NCBI GenBank assembly: GCA_012064385.1
Contig: QRDG01001839.1
Location: 62,001 to 126,000 of the forward strand
Length of the DNA: 64,000 bases
Direction of reading: 5' to 3'
Origin: Puccinellia tenuiflora
Taxonomy: Eukaryota; Streptophyta; Magnoliopsida; Poales; Poaceae
Made by a program: the position numbers and the translations under genes. Shown here piece by piece: positions 23,459 through 34,071 of the stretch (position 1 is its first letter; each line of letters opens with the position of its first letter). The notes under the pieces were generated by a model. That model was not told the origin of the DNA. It ran no database searches and saw nothing but the letters and a program-made list of their open reading frames with translations.

Positions 23459-25760
23459 ATTGTACGCACGGTAGGCTTTCAAACTAGACTCATAACCAAT
23501 CATGATCATCGGTGTACTGCGGTCGGCAAGCTTACCAACATGTCCTCCCACCGGTTTACGTGTGCTATGCAGCCAAACGTGCGAAGATGAGCAACATTGG
23601 GCTTGTGACCGCACCATGCTTCGTACGGTGTCACGCCTTCAACACTCTTTGTAGGCGCCCTATTGAGAAGATAGACTGCCGTCACCACAGCTTCTCCCCA
23701 AAAACTTCCAGGAACTCCTTTGCTTTTCATCATGCTCCGCGCCATAGCAACAACGGTTTGATTCCTACGTTCCACCACTCCGTTTTGCTGTGGAGAGTAT
23801 GGAGCAGTCAAGTACCGCTTAATGCCATGTGTTTCACAATATGAATTGAATTCGTCCGAAGTAAATTCACCCCCCCCCCCCCCTCCCGATCCGTACATAA
23901 CGCTTTCAGCTTTGCTTCTGCTTCAACCTCCGCTGCAATTTTAATTCTCTTGAATGCATCAAGAGCTTGATCCTTGGTTTTAATCAATACGATCCACATG
24001 TACCTGCTGAAATCATCAACAACTAGTAGAAAGTACTTGTTTCCTGCTGGAGTCGCGGGTGTGATTGGTCCACACAGATCACCGTGTACGAGTTCTAACA
24101 CTTTATTTGCTCTAAATATGGCTTCTCGAGGAAACGGTGCTCTTCTTTGCTTTCCGATGAGACACCCGTCGCACACCTGCTGTGCATGATCTACACTTGG
24201 TAGTCCTCTCACCATGTCCTTCTGCCCAAGTTGGCGTAACGCATGAAAGTTTAAGTGCCCGTAACGAGCATGCCACCTCCACGCCACTTCCTGCATGCTA
24301 GCCATGAGACAAATTGGGTCTGCACGATCAATGTCAAGAATATACATCATGTTTCTCGACCTCTTTACTTTCATTAGCAAGTTCCTCCGCCTATCGTACC
24401 CCCACAGATATCCATCTTCTAGCACAATCTTGCACCCACGCTCTTCAAGCTGACCAAGACTAATGATGTTGCTCTTGAGCTTGGGTATGTAGTACACATC
24501 GGATAACACCTTATGATGGCCACGGCTTGAAACAAACAAGACAGTACCTCGCCCTGCAATCTCCACTGTCGTGCCATCTCCGAAGCGTACTGTTCCTCCT
24601 ACCGTGGTGTATAGCTCGACAAACTGAGCTTTATCCCCGGTCATATGATTACTGGCGCCGGTATCCAAGTACCAAATGCTGCTGCCGGCCTGCCCCCTCT
24701 TCCTGTCATGGAGGTACACTTTCTCTTCAACAAGAGTGACCGTTTCAGCAATTTGCGCCCTTGGAGGTGACTCCCCCTCCTCTTGCAGTTCACACACTTC
24801 TAGCATCATCAGATCAGCTGGTTCATCACCCTTTTGTGCAACGTAGGCCTTCTCTTGTATTGGCTTGCGACAATCAGATTTAAAGTGTCCAAATATGCCA
24901 CAATTATGGCATCGCACCTTCTTGATATCAAATTTTCTCTTTGGCTGTGCCTCGCCTCCATCTTGTCCTCCGTTGCCTTTCTTGGATGACTTAGGTTTCC
25001 ATTGCTTCTTTCCGTCGCCTCCCGAGGGTTTGCTGGAGCCACCCCGCTATTCTTTCGACAAGGCTTCCCATTGCTGCCTCGTAAGCATCAATTGCTCGCT
25101 GTCCTCAGATTTTCCGCTATCCATGCGAACTCTTGCGTCATGAGCCTTAAATCGACCCACCAGATCTTCAACCGTTAGGGCTTTTAGATCGATGCATTGC
25201 TCAATTGAAGTGACGATCTGTATATAGCGTTTATCTGCTGCACGCAAAAAACGCCTCACCACAGACAGATCCTCCAACTTCTCTCCATAGCCGCGGATTG
25301 AGTTCACCATTGTGACCACACGGGATGTGAATTGATCTGGAGATTCATCCGCTCCCATACTCAGATTCTCGTAGCCTTTCATTAGGGTTTGGAGCATCGC
25401 CTCCTTCACATGATCATGTCCTTCATGCAGAAGTTTGATCGCCGTCCATGCTTCCTTCGTCGATTTCTTTCCGACGAGGTGCTGCAGAACATCCTTCGGT
25501 ACCACGGAGTAGAGGGCGGTTAGCGCTTGCCGATCCTTTGTGTACTTTGCCCCTCCCTTCCGATACTCATCGCCGCCGGGATCTACTGCTTCCCAGATCT
25601 CCTGCGCCTCCATGGCTACCTCCATGTTCATCGCCCAAAGTGCGTAGTCCTCGCGATCCAGGCGGGGGTATAGCGCCACCCCCAGTGTCGTCAATTCTCT
25701 TGACGCTGCAGCCGCCGCCACACCGAGTTCCCTTCCGTGCTCGCGCTTCACCAACGCCAT
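23459..25760 (-). pseudogene. Copia gag, protease and integrase, N-terminal part of polyprotein
   Basis: Starts at ATG 25760. Gag occupies about the first 240 codons. A TAG stop at 25047-25049 lies where the frame simply continues (SKE-stop-RGGSSKP), then comes a CCHC zinc knuckle (CHNCGIFGHFKSDC), an aspartic protease motif (DTGASNHM), the GAG-pre-integrase region with H-x-H and CDGC, and an integrase core. The frame is lost at a run of 14 C (23870-23883) inside the DRGGEF integrase motif and shifts again near 23560. The gypsy element interrupts the frame at 23454. The encoded proteins would package and integrate the element; these copies cannot do so as they stand. Confidence 0.93.
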
Positions 25761-25803
25761 GATCTCCTACTTGCTTTCCGAAGATCACAGACGATCTACC
25801 GAG

Positions 25804-25815
25804 GCTCTGATACCA
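25804..25815 (-). promoter_or_regulatory. Primer-binding site, initiator Met-tRNA
   Basis: The minus strand reads TGGTATCAGAGC two bases after the 5' LTR end. This is the common plant copia primer site complementary to the 3' end of initiator methionyl-tRNA. Confidence 0.95.
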
Positions 25816-25817
25816 AC

Positions 25818-26035
25818 TGATGGCCCTCGATCTACACCTGCACGAGAATATCAAGAGGAACACGAACACAACACACGCACGCGGCACAGATTGGATTGCT
25901 ACACGTCCGTGTCGGACGTTTGGTTTCTTATTGCTTTTTTCGAACTAGGGTTTATAGGGGGTATTACATGTATATATATAGGACTAGGGAGGAGTCCTTG
26001 TACAACACGACTTGCCGTCGTGCTTAAACCCAACA
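25818..26035 (-). repeat. 5' LTR of the copia element
   Basis: 218 bp, TGTTGG...GGCCATCA on the coding strand. It contains a TATA-rich segment (tatatatatacatg on the minus strand) as the probable promoter. It pairs with 8046-8263 at about 97.7 percent identity by eye. Confidence 0.95.
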
Positions 26036-26040
26036 AGCAC

Positions 26041-26981
26041 CACCGCCGACTTACGGTAGCATCGCTGCCCTCCCATGGCAGCACACACAGGCAGCACCGC
26101 GGCCCACTGCTGGTAGCGTCGCCGGCCGCCGCTCGTAGTGTAAACAATGTAAACAATGATACCGGGCTGCTCACCGCACTCCTCGGCCCTCTCATATATT
26201 TATATGCAGGAGAACAATTACAATACGATTACAATTGTATACAAGTTTGGTAAGACTCGGCCGGTACGATTTCCTTGCTGTGTACTCCAAAGTTAGCCTC
26301 GATGGAAGGTTCTGGAGAGATGTTCTCCAACACGTAGCACCGCCACTTGCACTCCTTGCACGCCATGGTCGCATCCTGCATATGACACCGTGTTGCCCGA
26401 CGGACCCCTCCGCTGCTACCGTATCCAGGTGACCATGGCCTAGCGTGGCATGGGCGCATGGCGTCTGTTCCCCGACGGCATCGCACACCCGTCGCGGCCC
26501 AACGGCGAGCGCCTATGGCGTGCTCGACGGAGGCGACACAAGGAAGCGAAGAGGGAGCCGAGCGAGTACGTCCGCGGCTCGCCGGCGTGCCTAGGCGGCG
26601 GAGCACCGGTCGAGGGGAGAAAGGTTTGGAGGTGGCCGTGCAGGCGCGGGCTCACTAGGAAAGAGAAGACGCGGCGGCGTCGCGAGATAGAGGCGAGGAT
26701 TGGGAGGCGGCATGGCGGAGGTGCTTGGCACGGCTCTCTCCTGTGCGTTGACCGGAAAAGAAATAAGAAACGAGAGGAGGGAAACGCTCCACGCGTGGTA
26801 CACGTGGCGTCACCACGAGGCGGACGATCCGAAGGACGCGCTGAACGCCAGCGTTTTCCAAACAGTAAAGTCACGCTCGTTAGTCAGACGCGAGATGCCC
26901 ATCGAGCTGCCTAATATAATAAGTATCCTGACTGCCATTTCGCGCGATCGATCCTCGGAACACACAGACATCGCGTCCGTG
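26041..26981. other. Region upstream of the receptor kinase gene, no gene recognised
   Basis: Continues the target of the copia element (catggcagcac occurs again near 26076). GC-rich open frames on both strands overlap each other and carry no motif. Sequence just before the kinase ATG includes taatataataag (about 26913-26924), a weak TATA-like candidate for that gene. Confidence 0.4.
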
Positions 26982-29900
26982 ATGGCGTCCCCAGCGCCGG
27001 TCCTCGTGCTCCTCCTCCTCGCGGCAAGCATCGGAGCTTCCCAGGCGGGGGTAAACTGCGGGGACTCCCCTGCTTCATCCTCTCCAACGCCAGCCCCGAC
27101 TTCCACCAACACAACCAACAGCAGCAGCAGCGGCGGCTTCCGCGCAAACCTCCTCGCGCTCCTGGACACCCTCCCTGAGGCCGCGGCGCCCACGGGCTTC
27201 GCCTCACTCTCCCAGGGCGCCGGCCGCGACCGCGCTTTCGTCCGCGCCCTCTGCCGCGGCGATTCTCCACAGCCCGAGTGCCTCGCGAACCTGCAAGTAG
27301 CTGTCCGCGACTTCGGCGGCAGGTGCGAGTCCAGCCGGAGCGCGGCAGCGTGGTACGACAAGTGCTTCATCACCTACGCCGACACCAACGCATCGATCGG
27401 CTATGAGGAGCTCTTGGGCGAGGTGATTTACGACGGTAATAGAGTGTCCGACCCGGACAGCTACGACCGGACGTACTACGCGCTGATGAAGCAACTGGTG
27501 GCAGGCGCGGCCAGCGGCGGCGGCGGAAACAGCTCGGCGAAGATGTTCGCAACCGGGGAGGCAGTTTACGCGACCAGCGATCCAAAAGGGACGATGTACG
27601 GTCTCGTGGAGTGCATGAGGGACCTCAGCGCCGCCGAGTGCGATCGGTGCCTGCAGTTAGCGGTACCAAAGCTGCCGACGTGCTGCTCGGGATACCAAGG
27701 AGGGGTCGCGCAAAACTTCAACTGCCGCCTGCGGATTCAAGTATACACCTACTACGACCTGGCGCTCGACGCGCCGCCACCGGCTCCTACTACACCACCG
27801 GGGCAGGCGCCCCCGCGGTTGTCCATCCAAGAAAGACGCCGTGAGTAACTTAATTACTCCCTCCGATCTATAAAAAGTGTCGCTCATTTAGTACTAAGTT
27901 TTCAATGAGGCCTCACCTACCCACTCAGTGCGGATGGGCCGGCCCATCTTGCATCAAGAGGTTCCATCACTTTTTTTGTGGTCATTGCTTTTTCGTTTGT
28001 TTTTCCTATGTTTTATTATAGAGTTAAATACATGGCACACCCGTAAACTTATCATAGATGTCCAAATACCCCCATATAATAAACTTGTAAAGTGGGATGA
28101 GGTGCCCCTATTACCGAAGACCTCGCCTCACCACCCACCGTCGTCACTTCCAGTAACGCCATTGTGTGCCGCTGCCCACCCTCGAGCCAGTTCGCCACTC
28201 GTCCCGCAGCTCAACGCCGCCGGATAGCCCAGCCCTGCCCGGACTTCCGTGAGAAGGACGGTGCAGCCAAGCCAGTGAAGGTCTACCGCATCGCCCTGCA
28301 GATCGGAAGAGGACCACGCCGGCCACCGGCAGCCAAATCTAAGCCGAGACAGATTGAGTTGCCGCTACCACTGACCTCCACCACAACCACCACCACCACC
28401 GTGAGGCCCTCCACGCAATGGCCAACGCCCACGTCCTCCGCCGCCAACGCTCGCCTCCACACCCTTTACCAGCGCATTGCCACCATTATGCGTCCCCAAC
28501 CCGCACCGTACATCACCGAGCAAAGGGATAATAGAGCCCCCCCCCCCCCCCGCGGTTGCTCGCAGGAGGGGGTCGAGAGGAGGTTTACTCACAAATAAAA
28601 AAGATAAAAACTAAAAGCATGGAGCAAAACTAAGTAGTGTGAGTAGTGCTACATCCACAGATAGAATTTACGAAATGAGGTGTCATCATTTGATTGGCAG
28701 CCGGACGGGCCCACCCGGAGAAATTCGGGGGGTGGGGGTGATCAAATTAAATGGGGACACGCTTTTCCATAGCTTGTTTTTTGTAAGCAGAACCCGTAGG
28801 TTTAGGATTTTCAGTGCTAAGCGAAGTGGGGCACTGAGATAGAAAACCTAATATTCTTATGAGAAACAACATTTTTTGTGGAAATTCCTAAGCGTCCAGA
28901 GTATTAGGTTTTCTATCTCAATGCTCCACTTCGCTTAGCACCAGCTGGACTGACCTCAGACGGTGCGTGCTGTCCAACCGCAGCTGCTGCCATGTTTTAT
29001 ACTCACACCACGGCTGCTGGGTGCACCGCATTTCCGTGCCATTAATGATCGATTGCCTTAAGCGATGGCCGGTGATGAGGGTGAAAACTAACTCGCTTCA
29101 ATACATGCAGGAAAGAGGATATCTGAACGTGTCATCCTCGCAGTAGCCATTTCAGTTGGAACACTACTTGTCCTGGTCGTCGTGCTTATTTGTGTTCGCT
29201 TGCGGAGGAAAAGGATCATGACAAACAAGGAACACCAAGGTATGTCATATTTCCCCAGATGCCAGAGCAGATGGGTCAAGGGAAGCAAAGGTATGTCATA
29301 TCGTTGAATCGCGTATTCCTTTTGCAGATAATTCAGGGGAGCGCATGAACTATATTAGTCTGCAAGTGTTAAGAGCCGCGACATCCAATTTTTCTATGAA
29401 CAATAAACTGGGAGAGGGAGGATTCGGAGAGGTCTTTAAGGTATGTATTCTATGTTTGTTATGAATGTTGTATGGGAATACCACTACTCCGTCCGTAGTG
29501 GTGAATTATTTTTAATCCAAGAGCACACGGTTGCTTCTACATAGGGCGAATTGCAGGACGGGATGGAAATAGCCGTCAAAAGGCTGTCAGAGAACTCGGC
29601 TCAAGGGTTCAACGAGTTGAAAAATGAGCTAGTGGTAGCTAACAAACTCAAGCACAGGAATCTGGTGCAGCTTCTCGGCGTCTGCTTGCAGGAGAAAGAG
29701 AAACTGCTGGTGTACGAATATATGTCTAATGGGAGCCTAGACACGACCCTTTTCAGTACGTAATTCTCCCAACTCGTGAATTTTGCCACAAAATTTAGTT
29801 AGTACACCTCTAGCTATATATACACCACAAGTCTGCATACGTATATTCTGAATTTCTGATGCGCTGTCGTACGTAGCAGATCCTGAGAAGGCACACCACC

Positions 29901-30806
29901 AGCTGGACTGGACCACGAGAAGCAGGATCATCTCTGGGATCGCTCGAGGTCTACTGTATCTCCACGAGGAGTCTCGTCTAAAAGTCGTACACCGAGACCT
30001 GAAGCCGAGCAACGTGTTACTGGACCTGGATATGAACCCCAAGATCTCGGACTTCGGTCTGTCTAGGGCTTTCGGTGGAGATCAATCCATGGATATAACA
30101 AGACGGCCCGTCGGTACGCTGTAAGTCTGCGCTTGCTTATGTTGTATTATTTTTTTCTCTGCAAATGTAGTGTAGGTTGATAAGAAAATGGCCGTTCAAG
30201 TGTTTATTCTGTGAGCTAATTAATTCATGCGTGCATGCAGTGGATACATGTCCCCGGAGTACGCTTACTGTGGGCAAGTCTCTGCAAAGTCCGACATGTA
30301 CAGCTTCGGGGTCATAGTTGTTGAGATCATGACCGGGCGGAGGAACAACAGGTCACTCGAGGACGCGGCCTCCACATCTCTGCTCAGCCACGTAAGAACC
30401 CCGCACCGCACATTAAGCTACGCGCTTCGCTAGCTTCCATCATTTGTCGTGTGTTCTTGCAAGTTTGCAGGTGTGGGAGAAGTGGAGCGCAGGGTCGATC
30501 GGGGAGGTGGTGGATCCTTCGCTGGGCGGGCGCTACCCGGAGAGCGAGGCGCTCTGCTGCGTGCAGATCGGGCTGTTGTGCGTCCAGGAGAACCCGGGCG
30601 CCAGGCCGGACGCGTCGGAGGTCGTCCTCATGCTCGACACCCACTCCACGTCCACGCCCATGCCGACTCCCTCCAGGCCGGCCTTCTGCTTCACGCAACC
30701 CGGCGCCTCGCCACCGGGAGGGGATGCCGCTGCGACCAGCGGCCAGCTGCCTACCCCCGTTTCTTCAGAGAACGACGTGACAATCTCCGACCTCCTGCCT
30801 AGGTAG
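26982..30806 (+). CDS. CRK-like: Cysteine-rich receptor-like protein kinase (DUF26/Gnk2 type), seven exons
   Basis: Exons 26982-27840, 29111-29239, 29328-29440, 29545-29755, 29880-30120, 30241-30391, 30471-30806; all introns are GT-AG and phases join to 679 codons plus stop. The ATG is chosen because a signal peptide follows at once (MASPAPVLVLLLLAASIGAS). Two DUF26 regions follow: the second has the full C-x8-C-x2-C motif (CMRDLSAAECDRC), the first has Asn for the third Cys (CRGDSPQPECLAN). A transmembrane segment lies at about residues 294-316. The kinase has the Gly loop (GEGGFGEV, 358-365), Lys379, HRDLKPSN (475-482), DFG (495-497) and SPEY, so it should be catalytically competent. CRKs sit in the plasma membrane and act in immune and stress signalling; this copy's ligand is unknown. 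Confidence 0.9.
27855..28600. mobile_element. Transposon remnants in intron 1 of the kinase gene
   Basis: ctccctccgatctataaaaa at 27855 resembles a Stowaway MITE end, but no opposite end is seen. 28018-28080 (ttaaatacatggcacaccc and following) resembles common grass element sequence, followed by a GC-rich stretch and a run of 13 or so C near 28540. These explain the 1,270-bp length of intron 1. Confidence 0.4.
28814..28941. repeat. 44-bp inverted repeat with 40-bp loop in intron 1
   Basis: Arms 28814-28857 and 28898-28941 match as inverse copies at 41 of 44 positions (gtgctaagcgaagtggg against cccacttcgcttagcac, with small differences). The transcript could fold into a long hairpin. It may be a short foldback transposon; no clear target duplication was found. 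Confidence 0.75.
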
Positions 30807-31249
30807 GACGACGAGCCACGTAGCACAAATCTACACATGCTGAAAATAAAATTAAACGATTCAAATCTCAAGTTTTCAACTCACCAACTTTGGTTTGAAG
30901 AGCTTAACAAATGTATTTGGAGGACCTAAACAATACTGTTTTCCACTGTACCTTTCAACACGGAACACAAATAAATGTAACTCGGGGCAGAACGATACGG
31001 GATATATATGCCGGAAAATTGATTTACACTCTAATGAGAGAGACCTATTATACTTAAATACAATTGGAGGCCGGTCCATCTTGTTTGCCCACGCCTTGTC
31101 GTATGTTACAAACAACATGGTGACTTCCCCGCAAAAAAAACAACAACAACATGGTGACAGGTACAGTACACGTACATGATGACTCTGTTGGGATCATGTA
31201 TCAGCCTCTACAGTTGCTGTATACAAGCATCCTTGAGACCTGGGTCACT
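30807..31249. other. Spacer between the kinase gene and the WDR13-like pseudogene
   Basis: 3' flank of the plus-strand kinase and of the minus-strand WD40 locus (tail to tail). No gene recognised. Confidence 0.5.
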
Positions 31250-34071
31250 CTAATTAGCCTTTGCTCGTTTCCATACAATAACCGTACCGTCCGAATCAGA
31301 TGAAGCCAGCAAATTTTCCCCGTGGTTCCAGGCCACTCCAATTACTGGAGAGCCATGTCCCTTCACGAATACAAATGGTTTCTTTAGTGCCTCAGACTTG
31401 TAACAAAAATTCAAGACATGACAAATAGAGGGACGCTAAACATACCTGTAGTTTATTTACACACGAATTCTTTGGCCGTGCCAAATCATAGAAGTAAACG
31501 TTTGAATCCCCACTGCCAGTAACTTCATATTCAGAAGAAAATACAAGTTAGATACATTTGTTCTTTCGCAAAAGTTCAGGAATGCATAATAGAAGAAAGA
31601 CAAAAGGGTGGCAAACGGCATATGCTATATTTATTCTTGAAAGGGCACGCACACCTTAGTTGTCAAAGCTATCTATCATAGGTTGTTAATTTGTTTCAAA
31701 AGTTCAGCTCGACAGTTATTTGTGTAATAAAGTCTGCTTAGGAAAACTTGGAATTAAGTGTCAACTACTCAAATGTGATTGTTTTGGTACCTCATTGAAC
31801 TACAATTGTGACTCAGCATTCACAAATATTAATCAACAGTAAAACAATAACTGATGGCCAGTAATATAACATGCAGTGGTTACAAACTGATATGAACAAG
31901 TCGACCCTGAAATCTAGATGACCAGGAGCTTAAGTTTCAACTAACTGACAGGCACCAACTATAAATGGTCTCAACTCACCTATGAATTCCCCTTTCTCAA
32001 GGGAAAGAAGCGGGCAGAAAGAAGCACGGATATTCTGCACCGTTGAGGCCAATTTTAGAGAGCATATGAGAGTCAGGTATCCCTGGGAATTTGTTGAAAT
32101 GCTGAAATGCCAATAATAAAATACTAGTGAGGTAAAAGTGGAAGCCAGCACAGGTTAGACAGTAATAAAGTAGCATACCTGAAGAAATACAGGTTTCCAT
32201 CTTGAGCACAAGATAAAAGTACTGAACAACGTGCTACCAGAGAGAAGGTGCGGTACTGGATAGTTGTAATAGAAGATTTGCTCTTACAACTCTTGTTCTT
32301 ATGAGTTCTAGATAGCGACCCCGTGTGAGAGTTTACACTGACACTGTATATGTAACCCTGCACATTTGAAGCACCAGTTCAGAAAGATGAACTTTAACAA
32401 TCCATATTGGTGTTCAAATTTAAATATTGGATACCTGCGCATCACCAGCAAAAATAAGCTGTCCAGTGTGATCGATATCCAAAGCTGTAACCGTGTTATC
32501 AAAGGTGAGCTTGCTGATTACTCTCCCAGTGCTAAAATTAATTACCTAGATTAGAGATGGAAATGGATCGCATCACGTATAAGAAAAGAAAAAAATGCTT
32601 CTGGTTACATATGTTGACACATATCTTTCCATTATTATTTCAGAATAGACATTGATCAGAAGCCAACAAGCAACATATGCAAAAGTGAACTATTGTATAT
32701 AAATATTTTGGGGCAACAGGGCAGGAAATTTACGTTGATTTCCCTGCTCGCATTGCCAACTAACAGCAAATTATTATTCACCTGCAATAAAGTGTTTGGA
32801 GGAAAAATGTAAATATATGATACAGAAGATAATGTATCCTTGTTATCTTACGTAGAGTTATCATCTTATTAGCACTGCAGATGCAGGCAGAGGGCATTGG
32901 TACAAGAAAATAACAACCATGCTTTCCTGCTAAGTTTGGACTTACAGGATGAAAGCTGATGCATAGCTGGGAAGAAACTCCATATACAACCCTGACACAA
33001 GTGCCTTTCGATATCTCCCACACTCTCACAGTTTTATCCATTGAGCATGAAGCTATGTACTGGTTATTAGATGAAAAATCAAAATCTGTAATGCAGTTAG
33101 AATTTGAAACTCACAAGATACTTGAACAATGAAGGGATAGACAGGGAAGTGCAGCTTAAATTGATCACAATTCATTTATATTTGCGAAATCCATATAGTA
33201 CCATTAGTTTTTCAAGACTTAAAAAACTTTCTAGCTAACACAAACCCAAATTCGTTTACTTATCCAATTTACAAATATAACAAGTTTTTCAAGTCTTAGA
33301 ACCCTTTCTAGCTAACACAAACCCAAATGTGTTTGGTCATCAGTATTACTTATGTGCATAACAATACCCATCACTAGTGTTTGTTTGTCCTATTTATTAA
33401 CTTGTGTGGAAGTCCAAAGCTATTCTTGTACATGTCTTAAGGAATTAGTTCTTAGTTAAGTGACACATTATACCCCAGAACCAGCAGGAGCTAGCAACGA
33501 ATTGCATGATACCAAGGACATGGTCCAATACAGATTATATGCACATAGGAAGTTAGGAGCAAATGCTACTAGAACCTAGGTGTAGATTTCAGTCTTCCTA
33601 GTGCTTGAAGCCAATAATTTGTGAAAAAATGAAGGTTTATATACAGACAATATCTTTACAATCACAATTAAGTAAATCTAACCTGTGATATCTTTGGAAT
33701 GTCCTATTAATTTTGAAGAACGGATGGTGGGTCAGAAACCTGGCAAACCGTCAAACTGCCATCAGACGAACCATAAGCAAGCACATCTGAATTGGCACGG
33801 CCAAATTTCAATATTGTAACTGTCAAGAGTAAAATCAATAATGGATGAGTATACTACTCAAATTAACTAGAATGAGAATACTTCATTGTTGACAGAGAGA
33901 AACTGCATAACTACGAGCAGATAACCTGATGATTTGCAGTTGTCAAAGATGCAATGCATTCCAACAAACGATTATGCAGGTTCAGCAAATCTGACATGAC
34001 GCTCAGGTTCACTATGCTTTGAGCTGACACTTAAGGTCCGGCTTAATACACCCGCTGTTACTTCTGAGGTC
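31250..34071 (-). pseudogene. WDR13-like WD40-repeat gene, 5'-truncated and decayed
   Basis: Minus-strand exons at 33926-34071, 33683-33819, 32946-33085, 32734-32781, 32435-32531, 32179-32357, 31980-32101, 31446-31522 and 31250-31381 encode WD40 blades (DGSLTVCQ, MDKTVRVWEI, NLLLVGNA, TALDIDHTGQLIFAGDAQ, VTGSGDSNVYFYDLARP, ASSDSDGTVIVWKRAKAN-stop). The order and text match my recollection of WDR13, a beta-propeller scaffold protein. Lesions: TAA after HVRFAEPA in 33926-34071; one base missing at VL-KLIGHSKD in 33683-33819 (137 nt where 138 would keep phase); and a break between 32734 and 32531 where about 14 coding bases are absent. The N-terminal exons are missing; a TIR element begins 240 bp upstream. 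A further exon-like piece (SMLGEVKSNISDALFDQWK, about 34205-34290) may belong to it. Confidence 0.8.

Larger units (their letters stand above)
8046..26035 (-). mobile_element. Ty1-copia LTR retrotransposon, split by a gypsy insertion
   Basis: Two 218-bp LTRs (8046-8263 and 25818-26035) begin TGATGG and end CCCAACA in plus orientation, flanked by the 5-bp duplication AGCAC (8041-8045 and 26036-26040). The element reads on the minus strand: 5' LTR at the right, then a primer-binding site for initiator Met-tRNA, gag, protease, integrase, reverse transcriptase and RNase H, which is the copia order. Without the nested gypsy and its 5-bp duplication it is about 4.96 kb. I count five differences between the LTRs, all transitions. 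The reading frame is broken several times, so it is not autonomous. Confidence 0.97.

Noticed and set aside
26700..26981. Upstream extension of the receptor kinase first exon
   Set aside because: The frame is open, but the downstream ATG at 26982 starts a clear signal peptide, so the extension would bury it.
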